Numbered from the stretch's first letter, positions 8,227 through 17,907 are shown. The stretch is 64,000 nt of DNA from Prevotella sp. (GCA_017462915.1 JAFTQG010000055.1:124001-188000), one strand, 5' to 3'. Made by a program: numbers and translations. The notes: generated by a model from the sequence alone, not told the origin.

Positions 8227-9243
8227 TCAGCTCTCGCGCCCTACGGCAAAACCGACATACAGCCGCAGCGACTCCGCTATGGCGCTGTCAGAGATGTTAT
8301 GGTCTATATAGTCCATGCACTTGCGGTAATACTCCTCGATGACACTCCGTGCATACTCTATGCCGCCATGGTTCTCCGTATACTCCACAAGACAGTTGAT
8401 GTCCAGCTCCGTGATGTCAAAAGACCTCACTCTACGCCCCAAATCGGCGATTTCATCGGGAGCGGAAGCGAGGACATGAAGCACAGGGAGCGTCAGTTTT
8501 CCCTCCCTCAGGTCGTTGCCAGCAGGCTTTCCCGTCACCTCCGGGTCGGAATAGTCGAGGATGTCGTCCCTTATCTGGAACAATATGCCTATATTCCTGC
8601 CGAACTCGCAGACCTTTTCCATCGCCGCCTCACCGACACCTGCCGAGAGAGCGCCGAGACGGCAGCAACACTCAAAGAGCGAAGCCGTCTTTTTCTCGAT
8701 TACATCGAAGTAATTGTCCATGGAGAAGTCCGTCGAGGAGATGTTCTCTATCTGCTTCACCTCCCCTGCCGACAGTGTCTGTCCGAGACGCGCCACGGCG
8801 TCCGTCATGCCGGCACAGCCCGTCATGGCTATCTCCCTCAGAGACGTGGCAAGGATATAGTCGCCCACAAGGACAGCCATCTTGTTGTCGAAAGAGGCAT
8901 TCACCGATGCCTGTCCGCGACGCCTGTCACTCTCGTCCACGACATCATCGTGGACAAGCGATGCCGTATGCAGAAGCTCCAGCGAGCAGGCGGCATGGAT
9001 GGCGCGCAGGGCACCGTCACACAGCTCCCCTTTGCCTCCCTCTTCACAGCCGCCTGGCGAGAAGGCCTTGGCGACAAGGAGCGTCAGCATGGGGCGCATA
9101 CGCTTGCCTCCACGGCGCATGATATATTCGAGCACCGTGTCGAGCAGACCGCCGTTTCCCGACAGCGACTCCCTGAATACAGCGTCAAAATGCGCCATTT
9201 CATCGGCTATCGGGGCTTTGATATGTGACAGAGTATCAGTCAT
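8227..9243 (-). CDS. Polyprenyl (trans-isoprenyl) diphosphate synthase
   Basis: Chain-elongating prenyltransferase that condenses isopentenyl diphosphate onto allylic diphosphates, probably for the menaquinone side chain. First aspartate-rich motif: HDDVVDE (98-104). Second: FQIRDDILDY (about 218-227). GGKRMRP (45-51) is the usual substrate-binding segment. At 338 residues it fits the IspB/HepT size class. Chain length cannot be read safely. It converges with deoC across a strong terminator and diverges from polA. Confidence 0.92.
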   Translation of the reverse strand: MTDTLSHIKAPIADEMAHFDAVFRESLSGNGGLLDTVLEYIMRRGGKRMRPMLTLLVAKAFSPGGCEEGGKGELCDGALRAIHAACSLELLHTASLVHDDVVDESDRRRGQASVNASFDNKMAVLVGDYILATSLREIAMTGCAGMTDAVARLGQTLSAGEVKQIENISSTDFSMDNYFDVIEKKTASLFECCCRLGALSAGVGEAAMEKVCEFGRNIGILFQIRDDILDYSDPEVTGKPAGNDLREGKLTLPVLHVLASAPDEIADLGRRVRSFDITELDINCLVEYTENHGGIEYARSVIEEYYRKCMDYIDHNISDSAIAESLRLYVGFAVGRES

Positions 9244-9331
9244 AAAACAATATTTAGTGCAAAATTAATATAAAATATTGGTATTAATGAAAACTTTTGA
9301 GTAATTTTACAACAAATTTGCAAAAATAATA

Positions 9332-9454
9332 GAATGGTGGTTTAGTGGTTTAGGGATTGGTTGTTTAGTGGTTTTCGATAGCCGAAATAGCCAATATAGC
9401 CGAAATAGAAACCAAACCACTAAACCACTAAACAACCAAACCACCAAACAACCA
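9332..9454 (+). repeat. Intergenic repeat before polA: GT8a, core, AC8a
   Basis: GT8a units 9332-9378, a core of AGCC-type units 9380-9408, and AC8a units 9409-9454 ending at the polA ATG. About 90 AT-rich bases (9244-9331) separate it from the divergent synthetase start and probably hold that gene's promoter. Confidence 0.85.
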
Positions 9455-9455
9455 A

Positions 9456-12434
9456 ATGAAAAAAATATTCCTCGTCGATGCCTACGCCCTCATCTACAGA
9501 AGCTACTACGCCCTCCTCAACAGCAACTTCTACAGCACGCAGCTGCAGATGAACACCGGCACTGTACACGGATTCATGAACACCCTCCACGAGGTCATCA
9601 CCAAGGAACAGCCGACACATATCGGCGTGGCATTCGACCACGGCAAGACCTTCCGCCACGAGGCCTATCCGCCCTATAAGGCTCAGCGTCAGGAGACTCC
9701 GGAGGACATCAAGGCCGCCGTGCCTGTCATCAAGGAACTCCTCACAGCCATGAACATCCCCATAATGCAGGTAGACGGATTCGAGGCAGACGATGTCATA
9801 GGAGCCGTGGCGACACAGCTCGACAAGGCCCAGGACAGCCGGAATCCCGACAAGCAGATATTCCTCCTCACGCCCGATAAGGACTACGGACAGCTCGTCT
9901 CCAACAGCGTCTTCATGTACAAGCCGCGCTTCAAGGGCGGATATGATGTCCTCGGCGAGAAGGAGATATGCGAAAAATACTCCATTTCATCGCCAAAACA
10001 GGTCGTCGACCTCCTCGCCCTCATGGGCGACTCCGCCGACAATTTCCCCGGATGTCCCGGCGTGGGAGAGAAGACAGCCATCAAGCTCATCAGGGAATGG
10101 GACAGCTGCGAGAATCTCATAGAGCACGCCGCCGACATAAAAGGTGCTCTCGGCAGGAAAGTGCAGGAGCATGTCGAGGACATACGCATCTCGAAATTCC
10201 TCGCAAGGATATGCACCGACATCCTTGAAATCACCGACACCCTCCCGACACTCCTCCACGACATGGAATGCCGGGAGTGGAACACCGCCGAACTCGCGCG
10301 CCAGCTCGACCTCCTCGAGCTGCGCCAGATAAAACGGAAATTCCTCGCCCTCGCCACAGGAGACGACAAAGACCTCCATGCCGAGAGCGAAGAGACCGTC
10401 ACAGAGGAAAAGACCATCACAGGCTATGACCTCTTCGGCGAACCTATCTATTCTACTGTAAAGGTTAAAAAAATTAACATCCCTACCCCACCAACTGAGC
10501 GGAAGGAAGAAAAAATCGCAGAAAAAACAGAGGTTACACTACCCCACTACACCTCTGAACTTGTTGAGAATGAAACACAACTGAAAGAAATCTGTGACTT
10601 TATTTTGACAATGGAGAGTTTCGGTTTTCACCTTGAGACTACCTCTTCTGCCCCAATGACGGCAGAAATCGTGTCCCTGACGCTCGTCAGCGGCGAAAAG
10701 ACCTGGCATCTGCCCTTACCCGAAGAGCGGGAGGAGGCGGAGAGACTCCTCGCCATCCTCAGCCCCATCTTCGGCGACGAGAAGATAGAGAAGACCGGCC
10801 ACGACCTCAAGGCGAAGATGATCGTGCTCCACCGGTACGGCATCCCGCTGCGCGGAACACTGCGCGACGTCATGATAGCCCACTACATCCTCGAGTGCGG
10901 ACTCAACCCCAAGCACACCATAGACACCATAGCCTTCGACTGCTTCCGCCATACCCCTGCAAATTTCGAGGAACTGAAGAAGGAGGTCCGCGAGCGGATG
11001 AAGGAGGAAGGAAAGAAGGTGCCGTATCTCAGAGACATGACCCTCCGCGACTTCCCCGTAAGCGAAGCCATGGCATACAGCACGGAACGGGCCTTCGCCG
11101 TCACCGCCTCCTGGGACATATTCCGCAGGAGACTGGAGGAGACACCAGGACAGTGGCATCTCTTCAACGACATAGAGATGCCCCTCATGGAGGTGCTCGC
11201 CGATATGGAGCTCACCGGCATATCCCTCGACCTCGACGCCCTGAAGGAAGTGTCGCGGACATTCAACGAACGCCTCGCCACCCACGAGCAGAGGATATAC
11301 GAGCTTGCAGGGGAGGAATTCACACTCACCAATCCCAAGAAGCTCGGCATCATCCTTTTCGAGAAACTACGCCTCGTGGAGAAGCCCAAGAAGACAAAGA
11401 CAGGACAGTATGCCACCGGAGAAGAGATACTCACTCCGCTGCGCAAGAAGCATCCTATAATAAACGAAATACTTGAATACAAGGGACTTAAGAAACTTAT
11501 CAACACATACGTCGACGCCCTCCCACTCCTCGTGAACAAGGAGACGGGACGCATACACACCACCTTCAACCAGTGTGTCACGACCACCGGCCGCCTGTCG
11601 TCCTCAGACCCTAACCTGCAGAATATCCCCGTGCGCGGAGAAGATGGCAAGGAGATAAGGAGATGCTTCATCCCTCTGCCCTCCCCTGCCCCGGAACATG
11701 ACGGCAAGGCAACGGCGGACGGCAGCGCGGAAAAGGGGAAAAACCTCTTCTTCTCCGCCGACTATTCGCAGATAGAACTGCGCGTAATGGCACATCTCTC
11801 CAAAGACGAGCGCATGACAGAGGCCTTCCGCAACGGCACGGACATACACCGCGCCACGGCAGCCACCGTATACCATAAGCAGCTCGACGAGGTGACCCCG
11901 GACGAGCGTTCCAAGGCAAAGCGCGCCGATTTCGGCATAATATACGGCATCACACAGTTCGGACTGGCACAGAATATGGGCATCGAACGCAGCGAGGCAA
12001 AGGAACTCATGAACGGCTTCTTCATCACCTTCCCGAGGATACAGGACTTCATGGAGCAGTGCAAGGAGGAGGCACGGCAGAAGGAGTATGCCGAGACAAT
12101 GTTCGGCCGACGACGCTACCTGCGCCTCATGACAAGCGGCAACGGAACGGAGCGCGCCCTCGCCGAACGCGAAGCAATGAACTCTCCTGTGCAGGGCACT
12201 GCGGCAGACATCATAAAGATAGCCATGATACGGATTTTCAGACGGTTCCGCGAAGAAGGCCTCCGCTCGAAGATGCTCCTCCAGGTGCATGACGAACTGA
12301 ACTTCTCTGTCCTCCCCGAGGAGAAGGACAGGGTGCAGCAGATCGTCATCGAGGAGATGCAGGCAGCAGCCACGCTCTCCGTGCCACTCATCGCCGACTA
12401 CGGCTGGGGCGACAACTGGCTGGAGGCGCACTGA
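9456..12434 (+). CDS. polA: DNA polymerase I
   Basis: Repair and Okazaki-fragment polymerase of 992 residues. The N-terminal 5'-3' exonuclease has DAYALIYRSYYA, GFEADDVIGAV and GDSADNFPGCPGVGEKTA. The middle 3'-5' exonuclease-like domain appears inactive: the expected FDTET reads FHLET (His392 in place of the metal-binding Asp), and the expected NLKYD segment reads DLKAK. The polymerase domain has motif A DYSQIELR (Asp769), motif B KRADFGIIYG and motif C QVHDEL (Asp946). The segment encoding about residues 325-405 (nt 10430-10670) is AT-richer, with codon choice unlike the flanks. An A/C repeat leader runs up to the start. Confidence 0.97.
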   Translation: MKKIFLVDAYALIYRSYYALLNSNFYSTQLQMNTGTVHGFMNTLHEVITKEQPTHIGVAFDHGKTFRHEAYPPYKAQRQETPEDIKAAVPVIKELLTAMNIPIMQVDGFEADDVIGAVATQLDKAQDSRNPDKQIFLLTPDKDYGQLVSNSVFMYKPRFKGGYDVLGEKEICEKYSISSPKQVVDLLALMGDSADNFPGCPGVGEKTAIKLIREWDSCENLIEHAADIKGALGRKVQEHVEDIRISKFLARICTDILEITDTLPTLLHDMECREWNTAELARQLDLLELRQIKRKFLALATGDDKDLHAESEETVTEEKTITGYDLFGEPIYSTVKVKKINIPTPPTERKEEKIAEKTEVTLPHYTSELVENETQLKEICDFILTMESFGFHLETTSSAPMTAEIVSLTLVSGEKTWHLPLPEEREEAERLLAILSPIFGDEKIEKTGHDLKAKMIVLHRYGIPLRGTLRDVMIAHYILECGLNPKHTIDTIAFDCFRHTPANFEELKKEVRERMKEEGKKVPYLRDMTLRDFPVSEAMAYSTERAFAVTASWDIFRRRLEETPGQWHLFNDIEMPLMEVLADMELTGISLDLDALKEVSRTFNERLATHEQRIYELAGEEFTLTNPKKLGIILFEKLRLVEKPKKTKTGQYATGEEILTPLRKKHPIINEILEYKGLKKLINTYVDALPLLVNKETGRIHTTFNQCVTTTGRLSSSDPNLQNIPVRGEDGKEIRRCFIPLPSPAPEHDGKATADGSAEKGKNLFFSADYSQIELRVMAHLSKDERMTEAFRNGTDIHRATAATVYHKQLDEVTPDERSKAKRADFGIIYGITQFGLAQNMGIERSEAKELMNGFFITFPRIQDFMEQCKEEARQKEYAETMFGRRRYLRLMTSGNGTERALAEREAMNSPVQGTAADIIKIAMIRIFRRFREEGLRSKMLLQVHDELNFSVLPEEKDRVQQIVIEEMQAAATLSVPLIADYGWGDNWLEAH

Positions 12435-12437
12435 TAG

Positions 12438-12604
12438 GGTTTGCGGTTTATACGGTTGGGCGGTTTTACGGTTATGCGGTAATACCACCATCTGAACACC
12501 GCCACAAAACCGTATAACCGTACAAACCGTGCAATATCCGCATAACCGTACAAACCGTACAAACCGTGCAATATCCGCATAACCGTCTAACCGTCTAACC
12601 GAAA
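12438..12604 (+). repeat. Intergenic repeat, polA-rhaM gap: GT8b and AC8b arms without core
   Basis: A GT8b arm (12438-12482) and a longer AC8b arm (12500-12604) face each other across about 17 non-repeat bases. The 9-nt core is absent, which shows that the arms can occur without it. Confidence 0.85.
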
Positions 12605-12610
12605 AAAACT

Positions 12611-12928
12611 ATGAAAAGATTTGCATTCAAGATGTTCCTCAAGAAAGGCTGCGAAGAGGAATACCAGAGACGCCACGCAGCCATCTGGCCCGAGCTGGCA
12701 CAGATGATAAAGGAGCAGGGAGTGAGCGACTACAGCATCTTCTGGGACAGCGAGACAAACCTGCTGTTTGCCGTGCAGAAATGCGACAAGGAGACCAACA
12801 CGCAGGACACAACAGACACCGACCCCGTGACACAGCGCTGGTGGGACGCCATGGCAGACATCATGGAGGTGAACCCCGACAACTCGCCCGTAAGCGTGCC
12901 GCTGAAGGAGGTCTTTCATCTTGACTGA
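12611..12928 (+). CDS. rhaM: L-rhamnose mutarotase
   Basis: Interconverts the alpha and beta anomers of L-rhamnose. The 105-residue size and the sequence signs KGCEEEYQRRHAAIWPEL, DYSIFWD and QRWWDAMADIM fit the RhaM/YiiL family (DUF718). No other rhamnose gene is adjacent, so the substrate may be another 6-deoxy sugar. It lies downstream of polA without a visible promoter. Confidence 0.9.
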   Translation: MKRFAFKMFLKKGCEEEYQRRHAAIWPELAQMIKEQGVSDYSIFWDSETNLLFAVQKCDKETNTQDTTDTDPVTQRWWDAMADIMEVNPDNSPVSVPLKEVFHLD

Positions 12929-12933
12929 TAAAC

Positions 12934-13048
12934 AGATAGCCACAATAGCCGATATAGCCGCAATAGAAGCTATTCCGGCTATTCCGGCTATTCCGGCTAT
13001 AACCTAAAAGCGAAGCGACCTAAAACCGCATAACCGCATAACCGCCCA
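12934..13048 (+). repeat. Intergenic repeat after rhaM: core and AC8b arm
   Basis: A core with unequal halves (12934-12998), a short unique piece (CTAAAAGCGAAGCGACC), then AC8b units to 13048. It ends just before the ychF promoter boxes, so these repeats lie upstream of the ychF transcript. Confidence 0.8.
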
Positions 13049-13054
13049 AAAAAA

Positions 13055-13152
13055 TTTGCCCCTCTCGAAAAAAATCACTAACTTTGCAGAAGATAAGCTG
13101 CGCCTCGGCAATTTGGAACAAGCTCCATTGCACTCGGCTTGCATTATCTTTG
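13055..13152 (+). promoter_or_regulatory. Tandem promoters upstream of ychF
   Basis: The first promoter has TTTG (13055-13058) and TAACTTTG (13079-13086), 20 bp apart. A second -7 element, TATCTTTG (13145-13152), follows 66 bp later. The spacer (AAGATAAGCTGCGCCTCGGC...) is the same 66-bp unit that is repeated at 58976-59138. Confidence 0.75.
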
Positions 13153-13191
13153 CATCACATAACAAGAAAACAATAAAAAAAGAATATAATA

Positions 13192-14292
13192 ATGGCACTA
13201 AAATGCGGTATCGTAGGACTGCCAAACGTCGGCAAGTCCACACTCTTCAACTGCCTGTCGAGCGCAAAGGCACAGGCGGCAAACTTCCCTTTCTGCACCA
13301 TCGAACCTAATGTCGGCGTCATCACCGTACCCGACGAGCGACTCACGAAGCTCGCCGAGATAGTCCACCCCGGACGCATCGTCCCCGCGACATGCGAGAT
13401 AGTAGACATCGCCGGACTCGTGAAGGGAGCCAGCAAAGGCGAAGGCCTCGGCAACAAATTCCTCGGCAACATCAGGGAGACGGACGCCATAATACACGTG
13501 CTCCGCTGCTTCGACGACGACAACATCACACACGTCGACGGCACCATAGACCCTATCCGCGACAAGGAAATCATAGACACCGAGCTGCAGCTCAAGGACC
13601 TTGAGACCATCGAGGCGAAATATGCCAAGACACAGAAGATAGCCTCCACAGGCAACAAGGACGCCAAGGTAGAGCTCACCGTCATGACAGCCTACAAGGA
13701 ATGTCTCGAGGCAGGCCGCAACGCCCGCACCGTCTCCTTCGACAGCAAGGAGGAGCAGGAGGCGGCAAGAAACCTCTTCCTCCTCACATCAAAGCCCGTG
13801 CTCTACGTCTGCAACGTCGACGAGACAGCCGCCAAGGACGGCAACGAATGGACACGCAAGGTAGAGGCGATAGCGGCAGAGGAAGGCGCCGAGTCGATGA
13901 TCGTGGCGGCGAAGACCGAGGAAGACATCGCAGGCTTCGAGAGCTACGAGGACAAGCAGATGTTCCTCGAGGAACTCGGCCTCGAGGAGTCCGGCGTCAA
14001 CCGCCTCATAAAGAAGGCCTACGCCCTGCTGAACCTCCAGACATTCATCACCGCCGGCGAGATGGAGGTGAAGGCCTGGACATTCAAGAAAGGCTGGAAA
14101 GCCCCTCAGTGTGCCGGAGTGATACACACCGACTTCGAGAAGGGCTTCATCCGCGCCGAGGTGATAAAGTACGAGGACTACCTCCAGTACAAGTCGGAGG
14201 CCGCCATAAAGGAGGCCGGAAAGCTCGGCATAGAAGGAAAGGAATATATTGTGCAGGACGGCGACATCATGCACTTCAGGTTTAATGTGTAG
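13192..14292 (+). CDS. ychF: Redox-regulated ATPase/GTPase YchF
   Basis: Obg-related P-loop protein that binds ATP and associates with ribosomes. G1 is GLPNVGKST (8-16), the switch region NFPFCTIEPNVG, G3 DIAGLVKGASKGEGLG, and the adenine-specificity motif NVDE. The C-terminal TGS-like part reads VKAWTFKKGWKAPQCAG. Its 366 residues are full length. Two tandem promoters and a short AT-rich leader suggest strong expression. Confidence 0.97.
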   Translation: MALKCGIVGLPNVGKSTLFNCLSSAKAQAANFPFCTIEPNVGVITVPDERLTKLAEIVHPGRIVPATCEIVDIAGLVKGASKGEGLGNKFLGNIRETDAIIHVLRCFDDDNITHVDGTIDPIRDKEIIDTELQLKDLETIEAKYAKTQKIASTGNKDAKVELTVMTAYKECLEAGRNARTVSFDSKEEQEAARNLFLLTSKPVLYVCNVDETAAKDGNEWTRKVEAIAAEEGAESMIVAAKTEEDIAGFESYEDKQMFLEELGLEESGVNRLIKKAYALLNLQTFITAGEMEVKAWTFKKGWKAPQCAGVIHTDFEKGFIRAEVIKYEDYLQYKSEAAIKEAGKLGIEGKEYIVQDGDIMHFRFNV

Positions 14293-14533
14293 TTGGTGGT
14301 TTAGTCGTTTGGTGGTTTAGTCGTTTGGTTTTATGGAGATAGCCGGAATAGAAGCTATAAAGGCTATAATATCTATATCGGCTATTCCGGCTATAATGGC
14401 TATCACCGCCAAAACAACTAAAGAAATAACCAAGCAACTAAACAACCAAACAACCCAAAACAACCAAGCAAATAAACAACTAAACAACCAAACCACCAAA
14501 CAACCAAACAACTAAACAACCAAACCACCAACC
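14293..14533 (+). repeat. Intergenic repeat, ychF-lgt gap: GT8a, core, AC8a
   Basis: A textbook example: a short GT8a arm (14293-14332), a balanced core (14335-14405, AATAGAAGCTATAAAGGC centre) and a 125-bp AC8a arm ending two bases before the lgt ATG. The core at 16128-16186 is almost identical to this one. Confidence 0.9.
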
Positions 14534-14535
14534 CC

Positions 14536-15432
14536 ATGCCACTCTTCATCCACTGGAACCCAGACCTCACGGCCCTCCACCTCGGTCCCGTCTCCGTCCG
14601 ATGGTACTCCCTCTGCTGGATCATCGGACTCCTCGGCGCATACCTCTGCGTCCGCAAACTCTACATACAGCAGAAATACGGCGAAGAGAAATTCGAGCCC
14701 CTCTTCCTCTACTGCTTCTGCGGCATAATCATAGGAGCACGCCTCGGACACTGCATCTTCTACCAGCCCGAATACTTCCTCACCTCCGCAAAAGGCATCT
14801 TCGAGATGCTCCTCCCCGTAAAGCTCTACGGCACAGGCATCAGCGACTCCCTCTCTTCCGGACTGTGGCATTTCACCGGCTACGAAGGCCTCGCCTCACA
14901 CGGCGGCTCCATAGGCGCCATCACCGCCATCTGGCTCTACTGCCGCAACCAGAAGATGCAGCTCCTCTCCGTCATAGACATGGTAGCCATAGCGACACCC
15001 ATCACCTGCACCTTCATACGCCTCGGCAATCTCATGAACTCCGAGATAATAGGCAAGCCGACAGACCTCCCCTGGGCCTTCATCTTCGAGCGCGTAGACC
15101 TCCAGCCGCGCCATCCGGGACAGCTCTACGAAGCCCTGTTCTACGCCCTGGTGGCCATCGTCCTGTGGACCATCTACAGCCGCAATGACCGCAGAAACGC
15201 AGGAAACGCCTCTCCAGCGCCTCAAAACTCCAAGGGACGGTATATCGGCACAGGACTATATTTCGGGCTCCTCCTGCTCAGTATTTTCACCTTCCGCTTC
15301 CTCATAGAGTATACCAAGGAAGAGCAGGTGGACTTCGAGAACGGTATGCTCTTCAATATGGGACAGCTCCTCTCCGTGCCCTTCATCATCGCCGGAGCCC
15401 TGTTCACCGCAAGGGGAATGAGGAAAGGATAA
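14536..15432 (+). CDS. lgt: Prolipoprotein diacylglyceryl transferase
   Basis: Inner-membrane enzyme that attaches diacylglycerol to the lipobox cysteine of prolipoproteins. Signature segments are GLASHGGSIGA (about 115-125), FIRLGNLMNSEIIGKPTD (about 159-176) and RHPGQLYEA. Seven or so hydrophobic segments are visible over 298 residues, which is normal. The coding strand is very C-rich at its 5' end. It converges with the EptA-like gene across the first DnaA-box module. Confidence 0.96.
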   Translation: MPLFIHWNPDLTALHLGPVSVRWYSLCWIIGLLGAYLCVRKLYIQQKYGEEKFEPLFLYCFCGIIIGARLGHCIFYQPEYFLTSAKGIFEMLLPVKLYGTGISDSLSSGLWHFTGYEGLASHGGSIGAITAIWLYCRNQKMQLLSVIDMVAIATPITCTFIRLGNLMNSEIIGKPTDLPWAFIFERVDLQPRHPGQLYEALFYALVAIVLWTIYSRNDRRNAGNASPAPQNSKGRYIGTGLYFGLLLLSIFTFRFLIEYTKEEQVDFENGMLFNMGQLLSVPFIIAGALFTARGMRKG

Positions 15433-15435
15433 GGG

Positions 15436-15602
15436 GCGGTTGTAGGTTGTAGGTTATAGCCATTATAGCCGGAATAGCCGATATAGATATTATAGCCTCT
15501 ATAGCTTCTATTCCGGCTATATCGGCTATAATGGCTATCACCAAAAACCACCAAACCACCAAAACCACCAAACCACCAAACCACCAAACCACCAAACCAC
15601 TA
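15436..15602 (+). repeat. Intergenic repeat after lgt: long palindromic core and AC8a arm
   Basis: A core (15456-15540) with well-matched halves (TAGCCATTATAGCCGGAATA against its complement), followed by AC8a units to 15602. It abuts the hairpin of the DnaA-box module. Confidence 0.85.
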
Positions 15603-15990
15603 CAAAAGGTAACCGTTCGTCAGCGAACGGTTACCTTTTGTCATTCATACCGTCACCTTTCACATGCGGAAAAGTGACCGTAAGCGGTGGAAAAGACGGG
15701 GAAAACTTCAGGGAGTTATCAACAGGGGCGGACGGCCTCGCGACGGTGTGGAAAACAGCACGGGTTTTCGGCACACTATGCCCTGCTTTTCAACATAAGA
15801 GGGAGACGCAGGAGAGTGGCTCCGCCATGGCCTGCAGGGTATGGACAACGCTCTGGAAACCAGAAAAGATACGCCTCCAGGCGATGACGCGGAAGAAGCA
15901 GGGATGCACGCCGTGAAGCGTGTTTTCCACGCTATCCACAGGATATAATAATCATCATATATTCTTTTTTAAAAATAAATATAAGATATT
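15603..15990 (-). other. DnaA-box-rich non-coding module 1 (oriC-like)
   Basis: A gene-free 388-bp stretch. From left to right it has a perfect 16-bp-arm hairpin (AAAAGGTAACCGTTCG, 15603-15640), then DnaA-box-like motifs TTATCAACA (15716), TGTGGAAAA (15747), TTTTCCACG (15923) and CTATCCACA (15932), then an AT-rich tract (15941-15990). Both ends match, in reverse complement, the ends of module 2 at 31.6-32.06 kb; the middle is less similar. Candidate replication origin or a dispersed element of unknown role. A 92-codon frame inside it looks spurious. Confidence 0.5.
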
Positions 15991-16250
15991 AGTTGTTTGG
16001 TGGTTTAGTGGTTTGGTGGTTTAGTTATTTGGTGGTTTAGTGGTTTGGTGGTTTAGTGGTTTGGTGGTTTAGTGGTTTGGTGGTTTAGTGGTTTGGTGGT
16101 TTAGTGGTTTGGTTTTATGGAGATAGCCGGAATAGAAGCTATAAAGGCTATAATATCTATATCGGCTATTCTGGCTATAATGGCTATCACCGCCAAAACC
16201 ACTAAAGAAATAACTAAACCACTAAACCACCAAACCACTAAACAACCAAC
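15991..16250. repeat. Intergenic repeat, module 1 to EptA-like gene
   Basis: GT8a units 15991-16115, a core 16128-16186 nearly identical to the one before lgt, then AC8a units 16190-16250. For the leftward EptA-like gene the right-hand part is the G/T arm after its stop. Confidence 0.85.
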
Positions 16251-16251
16251 A

Positions 16252-17907
16252 TCACCTCATCCCTCTCCTGCGCATCATATCCATATCCTCCTTGTCGAGC
16301 CCGAGGCGGTCGAGGGCGACAGGACGGTTATGGTCATTGAGATAATGGCGCGGACTTTCCCTGTACATGCCGCTGGCGACGGAGAGACTGTCCTCGCGGC
16401 AGGGAGTGGCGATGCCCGCCATGGAGAGCACGGTATGGAACACCGCGGCATTGCTTGCCACGCTCTTCCCGGCGTTGGCGGCAAGCGCAGAGGCTGTCCC
16501 CGGGAACGCGCTGCGGTAGGACGGCGATGTCCATACGATGAACGGCACATGCATGTCGTAATACGACGGCACGGGAGAGGCATGGAGGAATTTCCCGCGG
16601 CTGTCGTCGAAGATATTCTCGCCATGGTCCGAGGTGTAGAGCATCGCCGAGAGGGCACCGCTCTGGCGGAGCATCCCTGCCACCGTGGCGAGGAGACGGT
16701 CCGTCTCGCGGATGGTGTTGTCGTAGGCATTCAGCAGTTCCGGACGGTTGGACGCCACAGCCTCCGTGGCGTTGTCGGGAAGGAAGAACGCCGCGCTGCG
16801 CGGATACCGCTCACGGTAGTTGAAGTGCGAACCGTAGGTGTGGAGCACGATGAAGAGTTTTTTGTAATCTTTTTTTATAGTCTCTTCCGTGAGCTCGGCA
16901 AGACGGTCGTCGGAAGGGTTTCCCTCCGCGTCCTTCCCGTCCTTTATGAAGCGCCACTCGTCTGCCTCCATGCCGAAGATGTCTATAAACGAACGGTTCG
17001 GCCTCTGGTTGGAGAAGAACGCCGTATGGAATCCTGCCTCGCGGAACGCCGTTATGATGCTCTTCTCGCGGTATATGCGGTCGTAATCCTCTGCCGAGGC
17101 GGCGGAGAGGAGCATGGGGACGCTCTTGTGCGTCGTGTTCGACTGTGTCAGCACGTCGGTGAAGACCGTGAGACCCTCTGTCCTGGAGAGCATGGGCGTG
17201 GTGTCGCGGCTGTAGCCGTAGATGCCGAAGTTCATGGCGCGTGCCGTCTCTCCTATGACGAGGACGTATATCTCGCGCTCCCCGGCGTCGTGTGTCGGGC
17301 GCGCATGGAAGGTGAATCCTGCCGATGTCTCGGCGTAATGTGCCGTGGCGTCTGCCCTCTCCACAGCGAGGACGAGGTTGTAGCAGACGTTGACGGGATA
17401 CATGTCGTTCTCTATCCTGTAGTCCTCGTCTGCGGCGTATGCCGCGGCGAGCGCCGCCAGTCCTGCCACAAGCATGGCGGAGGCTGCCTTGCGCTGTCTC
17501 CGGAGGAAGGCTTCAGGGAGCGTCTCGCCTCTGATGATGGAGCGTGTCGCGAGGACAAGGACGGGGATGTAGATGATGACTACCGTGGCGACGGCAGGGA
17601 CGAGATTGTCGAGGAGCTCGAGGGCCTCGCCGGGATTTGTGGTGACGAGGTTGAGGAACATGTCGACGGATATCACGGAGCGTCCGAAGAGGTACAGGAG
17701 GACTATCTGGAAGGCGGCGAAGAACATCATCGGGAACATTGCCCACGCCATCTTCCCCGGGCGTCGGGAGAGGGTAAGCGTGAGCCATACTGCTGCCACT
17801 GGCAGAAGCACATTGGCTGTCTTTGCCGGCAGGGACATGGTCTCGGTGAAGTCAAGGGCGATATTGGGTATCGCCAGCACGATGAGGAGTATGTAGAAAA
17901 GAGGCAT
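16252..17907 (-). CDS. Phosphoethanolamine transferase-like membrane sulfatase-fold protein (EptA family)
   Basis: Alkaline-phosphatase-superfamily protein that probably adds phosphoethanolamine to lipid A or another glycan on the periplasmic side. Residues 1-160 hold about five membrane segments. The catalytic domain begins IYVLVIGETARAMNFGIYGY; the nucleophile threonine is in QSNTTHKSVP (Thr258 or Thr259), and SDHGENIFDD carries metal ligands. At 551 residues the length is typical. The start falls directly after an AC8a leader. The acceptor substrate is inferred from the family only. Confidence 0.88.
   Translation of the reverse strand: MPLFYILLIVLAIPNIALDFTETMSLPAKTANVLLPVAAVWLTLTLSRRPGKMAWAMFPMMFFAAFQIVLLYLFGRSVISVDMFLNLVTTNPGEALELLDNLVPAVATVVIIYIPVLVLATRSIIRGETLPEAFLRRQRKAASAMLVAGLAALAAAYAADEDYRIENDMYPVNVCYNLVLAVERADATAHYAETSAGFTFHARPTHDAGEREIYVLVIGETARAMNFGIYGYSRDTTPMLSRTEGLTVFTDVLTQSNTTHKSVPMLLSAASAEDYDRIYREKSIITAFREAGFHTAFFSNQRPNRSFIDIFGMEADEWRFIKDGKDAEGNPSDDRLAELTEETIKKDYKKLFIVLHTYGSHFNYRERYPRSAAFFLPDNATEAVASNRPELLNAYDNTIRETDRLLATVAGMLRQSGALSAMLYTSDHGENIFDDSRGKFLHASPVPSYYDMHVPFIVWTSPSYRSAFPGTASALAANAGKSVASNAAVFHTVLSMAGIATPCREDSLSVASGMYRESPRHYLNDHNRPVALDRLGLDKEDMDMMRRRGMR

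Noticed and set aside
8227..9243. Long plus-strand frame antisense to the polyprenyl synthetase, and similar long antisense frames in uvrC, mutS, leuS, EptA-like and YitT-RdgB genes
   Set aside because: High-GC codon use leaves stop-free antisense frames; the recognised families are on the other strand.
14335..14405. TATAAT -10 promoter elements inside core centres (GCTATAATATC)
   Set aside because: Bacteroidota sigma factor recognises TAnnTTTG at -7; the match is a by-product of the repeat.
15638..15916. 92-codon open frame within DnaA-box module 1
   Set aside because: Not conserved in the matching parts of module 2, atypical composition, overlaps the box cluster.
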